Shown: positions 24,782 through 34,403 of the stretch, one piece after another
Position numbering within the stretch: position 1 is the stretch's first letter
Layout: the number at the start of each line of letters is the position of its first letter
NCBI GenBank assembly: GCA_964623815.1
Contig: CAZUVR010000011.1
Span: forward strand, 25,120-89,119
Reading direction: 5' to 3'
Length of the DNA: 64,000 bases
Origin: Chroococcopsis sp964623815
GTDB lineage: Bacteria; Cyanobacteriota; Cyanobacteriia; Cyanobacteriales; Microcystaceae
Position numbers and translations under genes: made by a program
The notes under the pieces: model-generated
The model's database searches: none
Seen by the model: only the letters and a program-made list of their open reading frames with translations
What the model was told of the DNA's origin: nothing

Positions 24782-26146
24782 TCAAGCGATCCACACGGTT
24801 TTCATATTAACGAACTCGTACAGCCCCTCTTTACTTAATTCTCTACCGTAACCCGATCGCTTCGTCCCCCCGAAAGGCAAACGCGGGTCTGATTTAGTCA
24901 TAGAATTGATGAACACTGCCCCGGCTTCGATTTCATTCACGAGGCGATCGATCTCGTCCTGTTTAGTAGTCCAAGCGCTCGCCCCTAAACCGAAGGGAGA
25001 ATCGTTAGCCAGGGCGATCGCCGCCGATAGATCTGGAACCCTAAACAAGAGAGCTACTGGGCCGAAGAATTCCTCATACTGTCCTGGAGAGCATGCGGGA
25101 ATATCCGTAAGGATGGTGGGAGCGTAAAAATTACCAGGCCGATCTAACCTGTAACCGCCGAATTTTACCTTGGCCCCCATCGCTACGGTTTTATCTACCT
25201 GAGCGGCAATATCTTCGAGAATGCGCGGAGTGGCGAGGGGGCCGATGTCGGTGTTTTCATCTAAAGGATCACCCACTTTTAAAGACGCGAACTTCTCGAT
25301 CATTAAAGCTTCAAACCTATCAGCTATAGCTTCGTGTAAGATAAAACGTTTAGCCGCTATACAGGTTTGACCGCTATTGAGCATCCTAGCGGCGACGGCA
25401 GTGGTGGCGGCAGCATCTATATCAGCGCTATCGAGAACTATAAAAGGATCGCTCCCCCCCAATTCCAAAACCGTCTTTTTGATCTGTTTAGCTGCCGCCA
25501 CCGCCAGACTGATACCCGCCGGTTCGCTCCCGGTTAAAGTTGCCGCCTTGATCCGACTATCCTCCATCAGGGGAGCGACAGCCCCCGCGCCGATCAAGAG
25601 AGTTTGAAATACTCCCTCGGGGAAACCCGCTTTTGAGAATATATCCTCTATAGCCAGGGCGCATTGAGGCACATTAGACGCGTGTTTGAGTAAACCCACA
25701 TTCCCCGCCATCAAAGCCGGGGCCGCGAAGCGAAAAACCTGCCATAGGGGAAAGTTCCAGGGCATCACCGCCAGAATTATCCCCAGGGGTTGATAACGGA
25801 TGAAACTCGATGAAGCCTCTGTTGTAGCGTGCGCGTCTTTCATGAATTCAGCTCCGTTTTCGGCGTAATATCTACAGACCAGAGCGCATTTCTGCACCTC
25901 CGCCACCGCCGATTTAATGGTCTTACCCATCTCCGTAGTCATGGTGACGGCTAATTCTTTCTGATTCGCTTCCAGAATGGCGGCGGCCGCTTTGAGCCAC
26001 TCACTTCTCTGCTCTAGAGGCACCCTTTTATATTTCTCGAAAGCCTCTTGAGCGCCAGCGATCTTGTTTTCTATCTCCTCGGGGGTGAGGGGAGTAAATG
26101 TTTTGAGAGTTTCTCCTGTAGCCGGGTTGACTGTAGCGATCGCCAT
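24782..26146 (-). CDS. gabD: Succinate-semialdehyde dehydrogenase (NADP+)
   Basis: The 454-residue aldehyde dehydrogenase starts at the ATG at 26146 (MAIATVNPATGET). It shows the cofactor site VMPWNFPLWQVFR, the general-base region VLELGGSDPFIVL, the catalytic Cys262 in NSGQTCIAAKR, and a C-terminal PFGGTKRSGYGREL. The length and the NPATGE opening match the SSADH group. It would oxidise succinic semialdehyde to succinate, the second step of the bypass begun by the neighbouring 2-oxoglutarate decarboxylase. An upstream in-frame extension to 26185 is not family-like. Downstream of it lies a 231-base spacer before the decarboxylase, so the two may use separate promoters. Confidence 0.88.
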   Translation of the reverse strand: MAIATVNPATGETLKTFTPLTPEEIENKIAGAQEAFEKYKRVPLEQRSEWLKAAAAILEANQKELAVTMTTEMGKTIKSAVAEVQKCALVCRYYAENGAEFMKDAHATTEASSSFIRYQPLGIILAVMPWNFPLWQVFRFAAPALMAGNVGLLKHASNVPQCALAIEDIFSKAGFPEGVFQTLLIGAGAVAPLMEDSRIKAATLTGSEPAGISLAVAAAKQIKKTVLELGGSDPFIVLDSADIDAAATTAVAARMLNSGQTCIAAKRFILHEAIADRFEALMIEKFASLKVGDPLDENTDIGPLATPRILEDIAAQVDKTVAMGAKVKFGGYRLDRPGNFYAPTILTDIPACSPGQYEEFFGPVALLFRVPDLSAAIALANDSPFGLGASAWTTKQDEIDRLVNEIEAGAVFINSMTKSDPRLPFGGTKRSGYGRELSKEGLYEFVNMKTVWIA

Positions 26147-26565
26147 TACCCTATTGCTCCTAATACTTGACATATAGATATACATCTATTGTGACATATT
26201 TCCCTGATTGATGTGGTAGGCACCAAGAGCGCTGGGGGTATTAAATTTAAAAGTAAAGTAATTTACTTTCAAGCATAAGGCTGATTTTTGAGTCGCTTAT
26301 GGAGATTTTGATGATTATTTCAATTTTTTAAATATTTTTAAAAAATTTTTCAACCGACAGTTAATTACTAAGAGTGAAAAATTTCTCCAATTTTATTTTA
26401 GAGCTTAACATTTTTAGTAAGTTATACCTCTTTTTTTACTAAGTCAAACATAAGTCTTACAGGAGGTTTTACGTGTGAGTCCTAAGATCAAATGATAATC
26501 TAAGTAAGATTGTGCGACTAACTTGACTTAATTATTAAAACAAAAATACGATAGAGGCGATAAAA
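26147..26565. other. Divergent promoter region, gene-free
   Basis: This 419-base AT-rich spacer separates the leftward gabD gene and the rightward PEP-CTERM gene. It holds an 8-bp inverted repeat AAAGTAAA/TTTACTTT at 26250-26269 and A/T runs. A GAGGCGATAAAA segment just before the ATG at 26566 looks like a weak ribosome-binding site. I see no gene in it. Confidence 0.6.
26250..26269. repeat. Inverted repeat AAAGTAAA-N4-TTTACTTT
   Basis: A perfect 8-bp inverted repeat with a 4-base centre (GTAA) lies about 105 bases upstream of gabD. It is a possible operator, or a weak terminator for transcription entering from the right. Confidence 0.35.
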
Positions 26566-27228
26566 ATGAAACAAAAATTATTAGCTTTTTCAGTGTTGTT
26601 AGTGGGAATATCATTCCTATCGGTGGAGAAAGCTAGTGCCGCGAGGGTAAGTTTTACAGCTAATGATAACAAAGAAGGTGTCCCCATTGGTGTTGATGTA
26701 GTAGCTACGGATATAGGCGGGGGGATTAAATTTGATTTAAAAGTTAATTACTCTACTTTTGCAACTACAGGGGATTTCTTCACAGCCTATGTAAATTTCA
26801 GCCAGCTTTATGACCTCTCGAATATTACTTCAGTTCAAGGAGCCTATAATGGGGTTTGGGGTTTAGATCAGAGAAATATATTTGTTAGCCAAGATATAAG
26901 CCAAAAATTTGATTTAGTCGTCCTACTAAACCAGATTAATCCGAGTCAAAATTTATTGATGGAGACATCCTTTAGCGTTTTCGGTCAAAATTTAAGCGTA
27001 TCAGAACTATTGAGCCAGGAATTTGCCGCTGGATTAAGAAGTGTAGGTTCCGATCCTTTATACGGTGGTTATAGTACCGCTATACAGTTCGGTCTGATAC
27101 CTGAGTCTTCAGATTCTGGTTATTACCCGGTAGCCACCCCGGAACCTTTAACCATACTAGGTACAGGCACAGCTTTGGGTTTTGGAGTTTTATTCAAAAA
27201 CCGCTTAAATAGCTTGGTTAGAAAATAG
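26566..27228 (+). CDS. PEP-CTERM sorting-domain protein
   Basis: The 220-residue protein has a Sec signal peptide (about residues 1-25, ending KASAA), a middle region of beta-rich, Asn/Ser/Gly-rich sequence, and a C-terminal PEP-CTERM signal. The signal starts at TPEPLTILGTGTALGFGVLF and ends in a basic tail (KNRLNSLVRK). PEP-CTERM proteins are exported and processed by exosortase; many are tied to exopolysaccharide or surface structures. The passenger domain is not recognised. No exosortase gene is in this window. A strong terminator at 27245-27278 makes it a single-gene unit. Confidence 0.85.
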   Translation: MKQKLLAFSVLLVGISFLSVEKASAARVSFTANDNKEGVPIGVDVVATDIGGGIKFDLKVNYSTFATTGDFFTAYVNFSQLYDLSNITSVQGAYNGVWGLDQRNIFVSQDISQKFDLVVLLNQINPSQNLLMETSFSVFGQNLSVSELLSQEFAAGLRSVGSDPLYGGYSTAIQFGLIPESSDSGYYPVATPEPLTILGTGTALGFGVLFKNRLNSLVRK

Positions 27229-27244
27229 TATCGTCATATCCAGC

Positions 27245-27278
27245 AATAGTGGCGGGGGATTACTCCCCCGCCACTATT
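27245..27278 (+). terminator. Strong hairpin terminator after the PEP-CTERM gene
   Basis: Perfect 14-bp arms (AATAGTGGCGGGGG / CCCCCGCCACTATT) enclose a 6-base loop, starting 17 bases after the stop codon and followed by TGTTATT. This is the strongest hairpin seen in the window. Confidence 0.85.
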
Positions 27279-27320
27279 TGTTATTCCTGACCAATTGTTC
27301 AAATCTTTGAAAAAAGGAAA

Positions 27321-27372
27321 AGGCGTGTAAAAGGGCTGACTCTTTTGCTTTCAGTAGGAAGCTTACACGCCT
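27321..27372 (+). ncRNA. Three-way-junction structured element, candidate RNA
   Basis: The 52 bases fold almost without unpaired residues. A 10-bp closing stem (AGGCGTGTAA at 27321 with TTACACGCCT at 27363) holds hairpin A (27331-27344, 5 bp, loop CTGA) and hairpin B (27347-27362, 6 bp, loop AGTA). Only two bases at the junction are unpaired. It lies after the PEP-CTERM terminator and about 150 bases before dxr. It could be a small RNA, a leader element of dxr, or a DNA hairpin from a mobile element; the strand is uncertain. Confidence 0.4.
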
Positions 27373-27518
27373 AGACAGCTTAAAACATCCGCTTTAAATA
27401 CATTATTGAACAATCGAGAAAGGCTGTATGTAATTAAAATCTCCCGCTCCTATGATCTAGATCAACGTCAAGGAGTGTGCGTAAATATTAACAAGCATCA
27501 ATTTTATAGTAAGCGATC

Positions 27519-28688
27519 GTGAAAAAAATCTCTATTCTAGGTTCTACCGGTTCTATAGGCACGCAAACTTTAGATATAGTCGCCGCCCATGCCGATAATT
27601 TTCAGGTGGTGGGATTGGCTACGGGAACTAACATCACCCTATTAGCGCAACAGATAGCCCAATTCAAACCCGAAATCGTCGCCATCTGCGATGAAACCAA
27701 GCTCGATGATTTAAAAGATTTAATCAAGGATATAGACTATCAGCCTATTATCCTAACTGGGGAAGAGGGAGTAATAGAAGTGGCCAGCTACGGAGACTCG
27801 GAGAGCGTCGTCACAGGAATCGTGGGCTGTGCAGGATTGTTACCCACCATCGCGGCCATCGAAGCAGGGAAAGATATTGCTCTAGCCAATAAGGAAACTC
27901 TCATCGCGGGGGGGCCGGTAGTTTTACCCTTGGTAGAGAAACAGGGTGTTAAATTATTACCCGCCGATTCCGAACATTCCGCTATATTTCAATGTTTGCA
28001 AGGTGTCCCGGATGGAGGTTTACGCAAAATTATCCTCACCGCATCTGGCGGCGCTTTCCGGGATTTACCAGTAGAAAAGTTAAGCACCGTAACCGTAGCC
28101 GATGCTTTAAAACATCCTAACTGGTCGATGGGCAAAAAAATCACTATCGACTCGGCTACGCTGATGAATAAGGGTTTGGAAGTGATTGAAGCTCACTACT
28201 TATTCGGTCTAGATTACGATCGCATCGACATCGTTATCCATCCCCAAAGTATCATCCATTCGCTGATCGAGTTGCAAGATACTTCCGTATTAGCCCAGTT
28301 AGGTTGGCCAGATATGCGCCTACCTCTACTCTACGCTCTCTCCTGGCCCGAGCGCATTTATACCGATTGGCAAACTTTGGATTTAGTTAAAGCCGGTAGT
28401 CTTACCTTTAAGGAACCGGATCACGATAAGTACCCTTGTATGGGTTTGGCTTACGCTGCTGGAAAAGCGGGGGGAGGGATGCCCGCTGTCTTAAACGCAG
28501 CTAACGAGCAGGCGGTAGCTTTATTTTTAGCGGAGAGAATCGGGTTTTTAGATATTCCCCGGTTGATAGAAAGAACTTGCGATCGTTTTTCCTCCCATAA
28601 TACTGCCACCCCGACTTTAGAAGATATTATCGAGGCCGATCGATGGGCGAGGGAAGAGGTGAAGAATCAAATGTTGTTAGTGGGATGA
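27519..28688 (+). CDS. dxr: 1-deoxy-D-xylulose 5-phosphate reductoisomerase Dxr
   Basis: Dxr makes 2-C-methyl-D-erythritol 4-phosphate with NADPH, the first committed step of the MEP isoprenoid pathway that feeds chlorophyll side chains and carotenoids. The 389-residue protein starts at a GTG and carries the NADPH motif GSTGSIG at residues 8-14. It also has ALANKETLIAGG, the metal and substrate segment LLPADSEHSAIFQCL, the flexible-loop region PNWSMGKKITIDSAT, and LMNKGLEVIEAH. All hallmark blocks are intact. It has its own upstream region (about 290 bases after the PEP-CTERM gene) and is convergent with the receiver-GGDEF gene. Confidence 0.97.
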   Translation: MKKISILGSTGSIGTQTLDIVAAHADNFQVVGLATGTNITLLAQQIAQFKPEIVAICDETKLDDLKDLIKDIDYQPIILTGEEGVIEVASYGDSESVVTGIVGCAGLLPTIAAIEAGKDIALANKETLIAGGPVVLPLVEKQGVKLLPADSEHSAIFQCLQGVPDGGLRKIILTASGGAFRDLPVEKLSTVTVADALKHPNWSMGKKITIDSATLMNKGLEVIEAHYLFGLDYDRIDIVIHPQSIIHSLIELQDTSVLAQLGWPDMRLPLLYALSWPERIYTDWQTLDLVKAGSLTFKEPDHDKYPCMGLAYAAGKAGGGMPAVLNAANEQAVALFLAERIGFLDIPRLIERTCDRFSSHNTATPTLEDIIEADRWAREEVKNQMLLVG

Positions 28689-28694
28689 GGCAGA

Positions 28695-28720
28695 AGTGAG
28701 AAGCCACATATCTTCTCACT
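28695..28720. terminator. dxr: Bidirectional hairpin between dxr and the GGDEF gene
   Basis: Perfect 9-bp arms (AGTGAGAAG / CTTCTCACT) with an 8-base loop begin 7 bases after the dxr stop and include the stop codon of the convergent GGDEF gene. T-runs are weak on both sides. Confidence 0.5.
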
Positions 28721-29660
28721 CTTCAATGTTCACTCGATTTCTGCCTTGTTTTTTCGCCTCATATAAAGCTTTGTCGGCGATGTCGATCAACTTTAACGCT
28801 TCCTCATCGCCGCTTGGCACGATAACGCCGCCACCTATACTAACGGTTACGTATTGACTCGCCCCGGAATATTCATGAACTATGCCCAACTCTTCCACCG
28901 CCTGCTGCAATTGTTTGGCGATCGCTTCCGCGCCAGTAGCATCCGTCTTCGGTAGCAGGATGACGAATTCTTCACCCCCGTAACGGGCTACCATGTCGGC
29001 AGGGCGCTTCACCAGTTTATGTAAAGTAACCGCCACTTGTTTTAAACACTTATCCCCCTCTAAATGGCCGTAATTATCATTGTATTTTTTAAAGTAATCC
29101 ACATCACATAATAGTAAGGTTAAAGGTTGTTTTTCCCGGGCAGCTCTCAACCATTCCTGTTGTAGACAATTATCAAAATAACGCCTGTTATATACTTGAG
29201 TTAATCCGTCTATGGAAGCCAGACTCTCTAATAATTTATTAGCCGCTTCTAATTGTTTCTGTAAGCGTGATTGGTGAATCAATCTTCTTACCCTCTGCCG
29301 TAAAACCGCCCAATGAATCGGTTTAGTAATGTAATCGCTCGCGCCTACCGAGTAGCCTAAATCTACCGATTCCTTATCGTCTAAACCGGTGATAATTAAC
29401 ACTGGAGTATATGCGATACCCTCATAGTGCATTAAGCGCCGACAACACTCAAAACCGTCCATATCTGGCATAATGGCATCGAGCAGTATCAAATCGGGCT
29501 TTTCCCGTTCGTATATCTGTAAGCCTTCCTGCCCATTATTAGCAGTTTTAATCTTATAACCTTCTCTTTCCAAATACAATCGTAATTGCATCTGAATGAA
29601 AACATCATCATCGATGATTAGAATAAAGGCTCCTTCATAATTTAATTCTGCTATTGGCAT
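28716..29660 (-). CDS. Response regulator with GGDEF domain (diguanylate cyclase)
   Basis: The 314-residue protein has a receiver (acidic residues 17-19, phospho-acceptor Asp61 in LILLDAIMPDMDG, conserved Lys in ITKPIHW), a helical linker, and a GGDEF domain. The active-site loop is intact, ARYGGEEFVILL. An RxxD inhibitory-site motif (RPAD) stands exactly five residues before GGEEF, so the enzyme should make cyclic di-GMP and be product-inhibited. The architecture resembles PleD with one receiver missing. It lies 61 bases after the large hybrid kinase on the same strand, so that kinase is its natural candidate partner. Confidence 0.93.
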   Translation of the reverse strand: MPIAELNYEGAFILIIDDDVFIQMQLRLYLEREGYKIKTANNGQEGLQIYEREKPDLILLDAIMPDMDGFECCRRLMHYEGIAYTPVLIITGLDDKESVDLGYSVGASDYITKPIHWAVLRQRVRRLIHQSRLQKQLEAANKLLESLASIDGLTQVYNRRYFDNCLQQEWLRAAREKQPLTLLLCDVDYFKKYNDNYGHLEGDKCLKQVAVTLHKLVKRPADMVARYGGEEFVILLPKTDATGAEAIAKQLQQAVEELGIVHEYSGASQYVTVSIGGGVIVPSGDEEALKLIDIADKALYEAKKQGRNRVNIEE

Positions 29661-29721
29661 CTCTATGAAAAGGGGATTTTCGCTATTTAAGTAGATAGTC
29701 GTTACTTGTGACTGCCCTATC

Positions 29722-32700
29722 TCATTTTAAAGCCTGCTTTACTTTATGATATTCCAGAATAAGTGCATTAATCAAATCCTTACAGTTATCTAAATTATTG
29801 GATTTGCCCATATTTTCGAGTTTTTGACAGATGACTGATAGTTGCATAGCACCGATCGAACCACTGCTAGACTTAAGAGAGTGAGCGGTGTGATAGACGG
29901 CTTCAGCGTCTTTCTCCCTGAAGGAGGTGATAATATAATCTATTAACTTGTCAGATTCAAGGATATAACAGCCGATCATCTCCTTCATCAAAGCTCGATC
30001 GCCTCCGCACACGGTATTCTCTAAAAAGGTGAAGACTTCCATATCGATTACCCCGCCCGTATTACTCTCGGTTTTAACCGAATGATTATATTTTTGTAAT
30101 ATGGCGATTAAATCAGGTATTTTAATCGGTTTACTGATATAGTCATCCATGCCAGCCTGTAAGCATATTTCTCTATCACCTTGCATGGCGTTGGCCGTCA
30201 TGGCGATGATCAGGGGTTGACGCTCTTTAGGGTACATGGTACGAATACGTCCCGTAGCTTGATAACCATCCATCTCCGGCATTTGCACATCCATGAAGAC
30301 TATGTCATAAGTTTGACGCTCCAGGGCGTTAATAACTTCCCAACCGTTAGCGGCTACATCAGCTCGATAACCTAACTTTTTGAGAATTTGCAGGGCAACC
30401 TTCTGATTCACGGCGTTATCTTCCGCCAGGAGAATTTTCAAAGGATATTCCTTCCCTATAGCCTCGATTACTTGAGGTAGAGCTTTCTCTCTCGGGGAAT
30501 AATTGATCCTCTGACAGTTCTCATCAAAGACTTCAATAAGGGTGTTATAAAGTTGAGATTGTTTAACAGGTTTACCGATAACGGCCGCAAAATCGCTTTT
30601 ATCTTGCAAATCATCGGCAATTTGACCTAAAGAAGTAAGTAATACTAGGGGTAGGCTCTGCCCCGAAGAATGTTTTTTGATCGCTCTGGCCAGATCTACG
30701 CCGTCCATCTCGGGCATCTGCATATCTAGAATAGCTATATCATAATGCTCACCCCCGTCGAGGGATGCTAAAGCCCCTGCACCGGAGTCAACGGCGGTGG
30801 CAATCATCCCCCATCTTAGGGTTTGTAAGGTGAGTATTTCCCGGTTGGTGGCGTTATCATCGACGAGCAATATCCTCTTACCTTTCATATGAGGTAAATC
30901 ATTGGTAGGTATTTTTAAAGGAATATTTTTCTCCGCCCTAACTTTGATGGTAAAGGTAAAGGTTGACCCTACTCCGAGTTGGCTATCTACCTTCATCTCT
31001 CCCCCCATCATCTCGCACAGACGCTTACTGATTACCAGCCCCAGCCCGGTGCCACCGTAATAACGAGTCGTAGAGGCATCTACTTGACTGAAGGGTTTAA
31101 ATAATCTGTCTAGTCTATCTTCTGAGATGCCGATACCAGTATCCCGGATGGCGAATTCTAAATATATACTGCTCCCTTTCTGCTCTTTCACTTTCACCGA
31201 TAAAACCACCTCTCCCGTCTCGGTAAATTTCACCCCGTTACTGAGAAGATTAACGAGTATTTGACGCAGGCGGTTACTATCGGCCTTGATGACTTCTGGC
31301 ACCGCCACATCGTAATAATAGGCTAACTCCAGTTTCTTAGTCGCGGCTTTCTGTCCCAGTAATTCCAGGGCACTTTCCATACACTCACGCAGGCTAAAGG
31401 GATGATTCTCGATTTCCAGTCTTCCAGATTCGATTTTCGAGAAGTCGAGAATATCGTTGATGATGGTTAGTAAAGCGTCGCCGCTATTGCGAATTGTCTC
31501 TACCCAATCTCTTTGGGTGACGGTTAGGGGTGTATCGAGTAGTAACCCAGTCATGCCGATGACTCCGTTCATAGGGGTACGGATTTCGTGACTCATCATA
31601 GCCAGGAATTGGCTTTTCGCCTGGTTGGCAGATTCCGCTAACTGCGTCGCTTTTTGGGCTTGATCTAGCAGCTCTGCATGGGCGATCGCTACCCCCATCT
31701 GTGAGGCGATCGCTTCGAGCAGTTGTATCTCCATCGTCGTCCACTCCCGGTAGTGATCGCACTGGTGCAGGGCTATCACCCCATTCGCCCGCCCCTGATA
31801 GGATGTCCGTACCGCTAACATCGATTTGAGCTGATTCTCACTGCAGAGCGTACTCACATCAGCCAGTAGCTCGCATTCATATATGTTGCTGACGGGGAGT
31901 GCGCTGTCTTGCCTCAAAACCTCCTCGGCGTGTAAATTTCCCTCCACTGGGATGACGGAATTTATCATACTGGTATAACCAGGTTCTAAATATTCCGCCG
32001 CTACCGGTAGGCCTTGCCGGGGTAGCTCGGTATAGGTATGTAGCAAACAACGATTGACTCCGAATGCTCGCCCCATCTCTCGGGCGGCGGTTTGAAAAAT
32101 CGTATCCATATCAAGACTGTTACGTATCATCTGTACTATCTGCTTGACTACCTGGGATTGCTCGAATTGAGCGGCTAATCTTTGTTGGGACTGTTTGCGA
32201 TCGGTAATATCTATACAGGAGCCGTTATATCCAGCAAAGTTGCCGTTGGGAAGGAATCTCGGTAATCCGGACGATAGCATCCAGCGATATTCTCCATCGA
32301 AACGTTTTAATCGGTATTCGACTTCAAAGGGCAATAATTTCTCTCTCGCTTTAAGATAATTTTCGTGGCAATGTTTTCTGTCGTCAGGATGTAACCCCTC
32401 CAACCAACCTAACCCTAATTCCTGCTCTAGGATAGTGCCCCGAAAACTTAACCACTGCTCGTTAACGAAAGTACATTTTCCTTCTTCATCATCGATCCAC
32501 ATCAACACCGGGGCATCATTAGCCATCATCCGGAAGCGATTTTCACTTTCTTGTAACCTGATTTCATGTTCTTTAATAGCCGTAACATCGAAACGTATGG
32601 CCAGATATTGAAAGGCTTTCCCCCTTTCGTCTAAAAAAGGCACGATCGTACTATCAACCCAGTAGTAACTGCCATCTTTCGCGCGATTTCTTATCTCTCC

Positions 32701-34287
32701 TTTCCATACATCCCCTGCCCTGATAGTGCGCCACATTTCGGCGAAGAAATTAGCTGGATGATGCCTCGAATTTACTATACTGTGAGTTTTTCCGATCAAC
32801 TCTTCTTGCGAGTAACCGGAAATCTGAGAGAATTTCTCATTGGCGTAGGTAATCATTCCCTTAGCATCCGTAATCGCTACTATCGCCGCTTGCTCGATAG
32901 CAGATTTATGAAACTCCAATTCTTTTAAAGTTTTTTGCAGTGCTTGCTCTATTTTTTGCGCCTCGGTAATATCTCGCGCTAGTCCTAAATAGCCCTCTAT
33001 ATGACCCTCTTTATTTCTAATAGCGGCTACCGACAGAAGTACTGGAAATCTTGACCCATCTTTGCGAATATATGTCCAGATATTTTCGTTGATTAGATTT
33101 TTATCTGATTTGATGACGAATGTTCTAAATCCTGGCTCCGTCAATTCTGGAAACTCTCGGGCTAGTTCATGGGTTCGGGCAATCACTTCCTCTGGATCGT
33201 GAATTATTGCTGGTGTAACTTTTCCTACTATTTCTTCTGCTTTGTAGCCTAAAAGCTTTTCCGCCCCTTGATTAAATAAAGTTATTATTCCTTCTTTGTT
33301 AGTGGCGATAATACTATAGTTAGAACTGTTAAGTACACTTTGATTTAATTTTAGTGCCTCTTCTAATTCTATTCTAACTTTATTTTTTTCATCTATTTCT
33401 TTTTCTAAAGCTTGACTCCTCCTTTTTGTCCCCTGCCATAGATAAACCACTGAACTTAATAACCATCCTATTGTTAAACCAGAAAGCAAAACAATAGTAG
33501 GCAAATAAGATGTATTTTTGTCGATTAAATACTGAGTAGGTTTAACTACTAATTCCCAATCAGTACCATATTTATTATTGACAACACCTCGATTTTCCCA
33601 TAAAGAATAATCTTTGCCGTTTGCTAAATGATTATCATAAATCATTTTATCGTTTTCTAAAATTATGAAGTGATAGTACTGTTCAAGATTTTGTCTTTTA
33701 AAAAAATCATCGAGGAATTGATCAATTTTTATCACTCCTACTATTGAACCATCATAAATACTTTGATATTCTAAAGGAACAAAAGCTAACATAACCCTAT
33801 CACCTTGAGGTGAGTTAATAACTTTGCTTAGTTTAGGTTGTTTAGTTGCTCTAACTAAATTTAGAATATCAATCCGTTTTTTTTCCCGATTTATATCCAA
33901 CCCAACTACCATTTCATTTCCTTGCTCGGGAACTACCCAGCGCACCTTACCCGTACTGTCTACCCACTCTATAGCTTGATAACCTACGTAGGCTTTTACA
34001 TACTCTAATGCGTCGGCTTGCCACTCCTTATAAGGCGTTCCTCCTTTAATATTCCATCTCGCCGCCATACGGCTTAAAGAGGAAATTCTTGTATCTAAAT
34101 CATTATTAATCTCTTTTTTAATCGCTTCTGACTGAGTTTTAACTAATTCTTTAAATTGTTGATGGGTTTGAAATGTTAAGAGTTTAAAAAATACAATACT
34201 AAAAATACTACAAAAAATACCTATCAATATAGGTAATATATAATTATTTAATTTCATTTTATTAAATAATTCCGAAGAATTTATCAT
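29722..34287 (-). CDS. Multi-PAS hybrid sensor kinase with two receivers and HPt domain
   Basis: The 1521-residue protein has a first membrane segment (about 17-37), an extracytoplasmic CHASE-type sensor (about 38-260), and a second membrane segment (about 264-285). At least three PAS/PAC units follow (about 315-690), one with ITYANEKFSQISGYSQEELIG and one with LHPDDRKHCHENY, then a GAF domain (about 720-870). HisKA has His900 in FLAMMSHEIRTPMNGVIG, and an HATPase follows. The receivers carry Asp1188 (ILDMQMPEMDG) and Asp1333 (FMDVQMPEMDG), and the HPt carries His1469 in HTAHSLKSSSGS. All phosphorelay sites are intact, in the order of BarA/ArcB-type kinases. The receiver-GGDEF gene follows 61 bases downstream, a plausible output. 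Confidence 0.93.
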   Translation of the reverse strand: MINSSELFNKMKLNNYILPILIGIFCSIFSIVFFKLLTFQTHQQFKELVKTQSEAIKKEINNDLDTRISSLSRMAARWNIKGGTPYKEWQADALEYVKAYVGYQAIEWVDSTGKVRWVVPEQGNEMVVGLDINREKKRIDILNLVRATKQPKLSKVINSPQGDRVMLAFVPLEYQSIYDGSIVGVIKIDQFLDDFFKRQNLEQYYHFIILENDKMIYDNHLANGKDYSLWENRGVVNNKYGTDWELVVKPTQYLIDKNTSYLPTIVLLSGLTIGWLLSSVVYLWQGTKRRSQALEKEIDEKNKVRIELEEALKLNQSVLNSSNYSIIATNKEGIITLFNQGAEKLLGYKAEEIVGKVTPAIIHDPEEVIARTHELAREFPELTEPGFRTFVIKSDKNLINENIWTYIRKDGSRFPVLLSVAAIRNKEGHIEGYLGLARDITEAQKIEQALQKTLKELEFHKSAIEQAAIVAITDAKGMITYANEKFSQISGYSQEELIGKTHSIVNSRHHPANFFAEMWRTIRAGDVWKGEIRNRAKDGSYYWVDSTIVPFLDERGKAFQYLAIRFDVTAIKEHEIRLQESENRFRMMANDAPVLMWIDDEEGKCTFVNEQWLSFRGTILEQELGLGWLEGLHPDDRKHCHENYLKAREKLLPFEVEYRLKRFDGEYRWMLSSGLPRFLPNGNFAGYNGSCIDITDRKQSQQRLAAQFEQSQVVKQIVQMIRNSLDMDTIFQTAAREMGRAFGVNRCLLHTYTELPRQGLPVAAEYLEPGYTSMINSVIPVEGNLHAEEVLRQDSALPVSNIYECELLADVSTLCSENQLKSMLAVRTSYQGRANGVIALHQCDHYREWTTMEIQLLEAIASQMGVAIAHAELLDQAQKATQLAESANQAKSQFLAMMSHEIRTPMNGVIGMTGLLLDTPLTVTQRDWVETIRNSGDALLTIINDILDFSKIESGRLEIENHPFSLRECMESALELLGQKAATKKLELAYYYDVAVPEVIKADSNRLRQILVNLLSNGVKFTETGEVVLSVKVKEQKGSSIYLEFAIRDTGIGISEDRLDRLFKPFSQVDASTTRYYGGTGLGLVISKRLCEMMGGEMKVDSQLGVGSTFTFTIKVRAEKNIPLKIPTNDLPHMKGKRILLVDDNATNREILTLQTLRWGMIATAVDSGAGALASLDGGEHYDIAILDMQMPEMDGVDLARAIKKHSSGQSLPLVLLTSLGQIADDLQDKSDFAAVIGKPVKQSQLYNTLIEVFDENCQRINYSPREKALPQVIEAIGKEYPLKILLAEDNAVNQKVALQILKKLGYRADVAANGWEVINALERQTYDIVFMDVQMPEMDGYQATGRIRTMYPKERQPLIIAMTANAMQGDREICLQAGMDDYISKPIKIPDLIAILQKYNHSVKTESNTGGVIDMEVFTFLENTVCGGDRALMKEMIGCYILESDKLIDYIITSFREKDAEAVYHTAHSLKSSSGSIGAMQLSVICQKLENMGKSNNLDNCKDLINALILEYHKVKQALK

Positions 34288-34403
34288 CGGCTTCCTACAA
34301 CTTTATTTAATATTATTAAGGTTCACGTAATGTAATTAACAGTTACATACTTTTTCTTAGACCCCCAGCTATCCTATATTATAAACTTTTACTTAGAGAA
34401 AAA

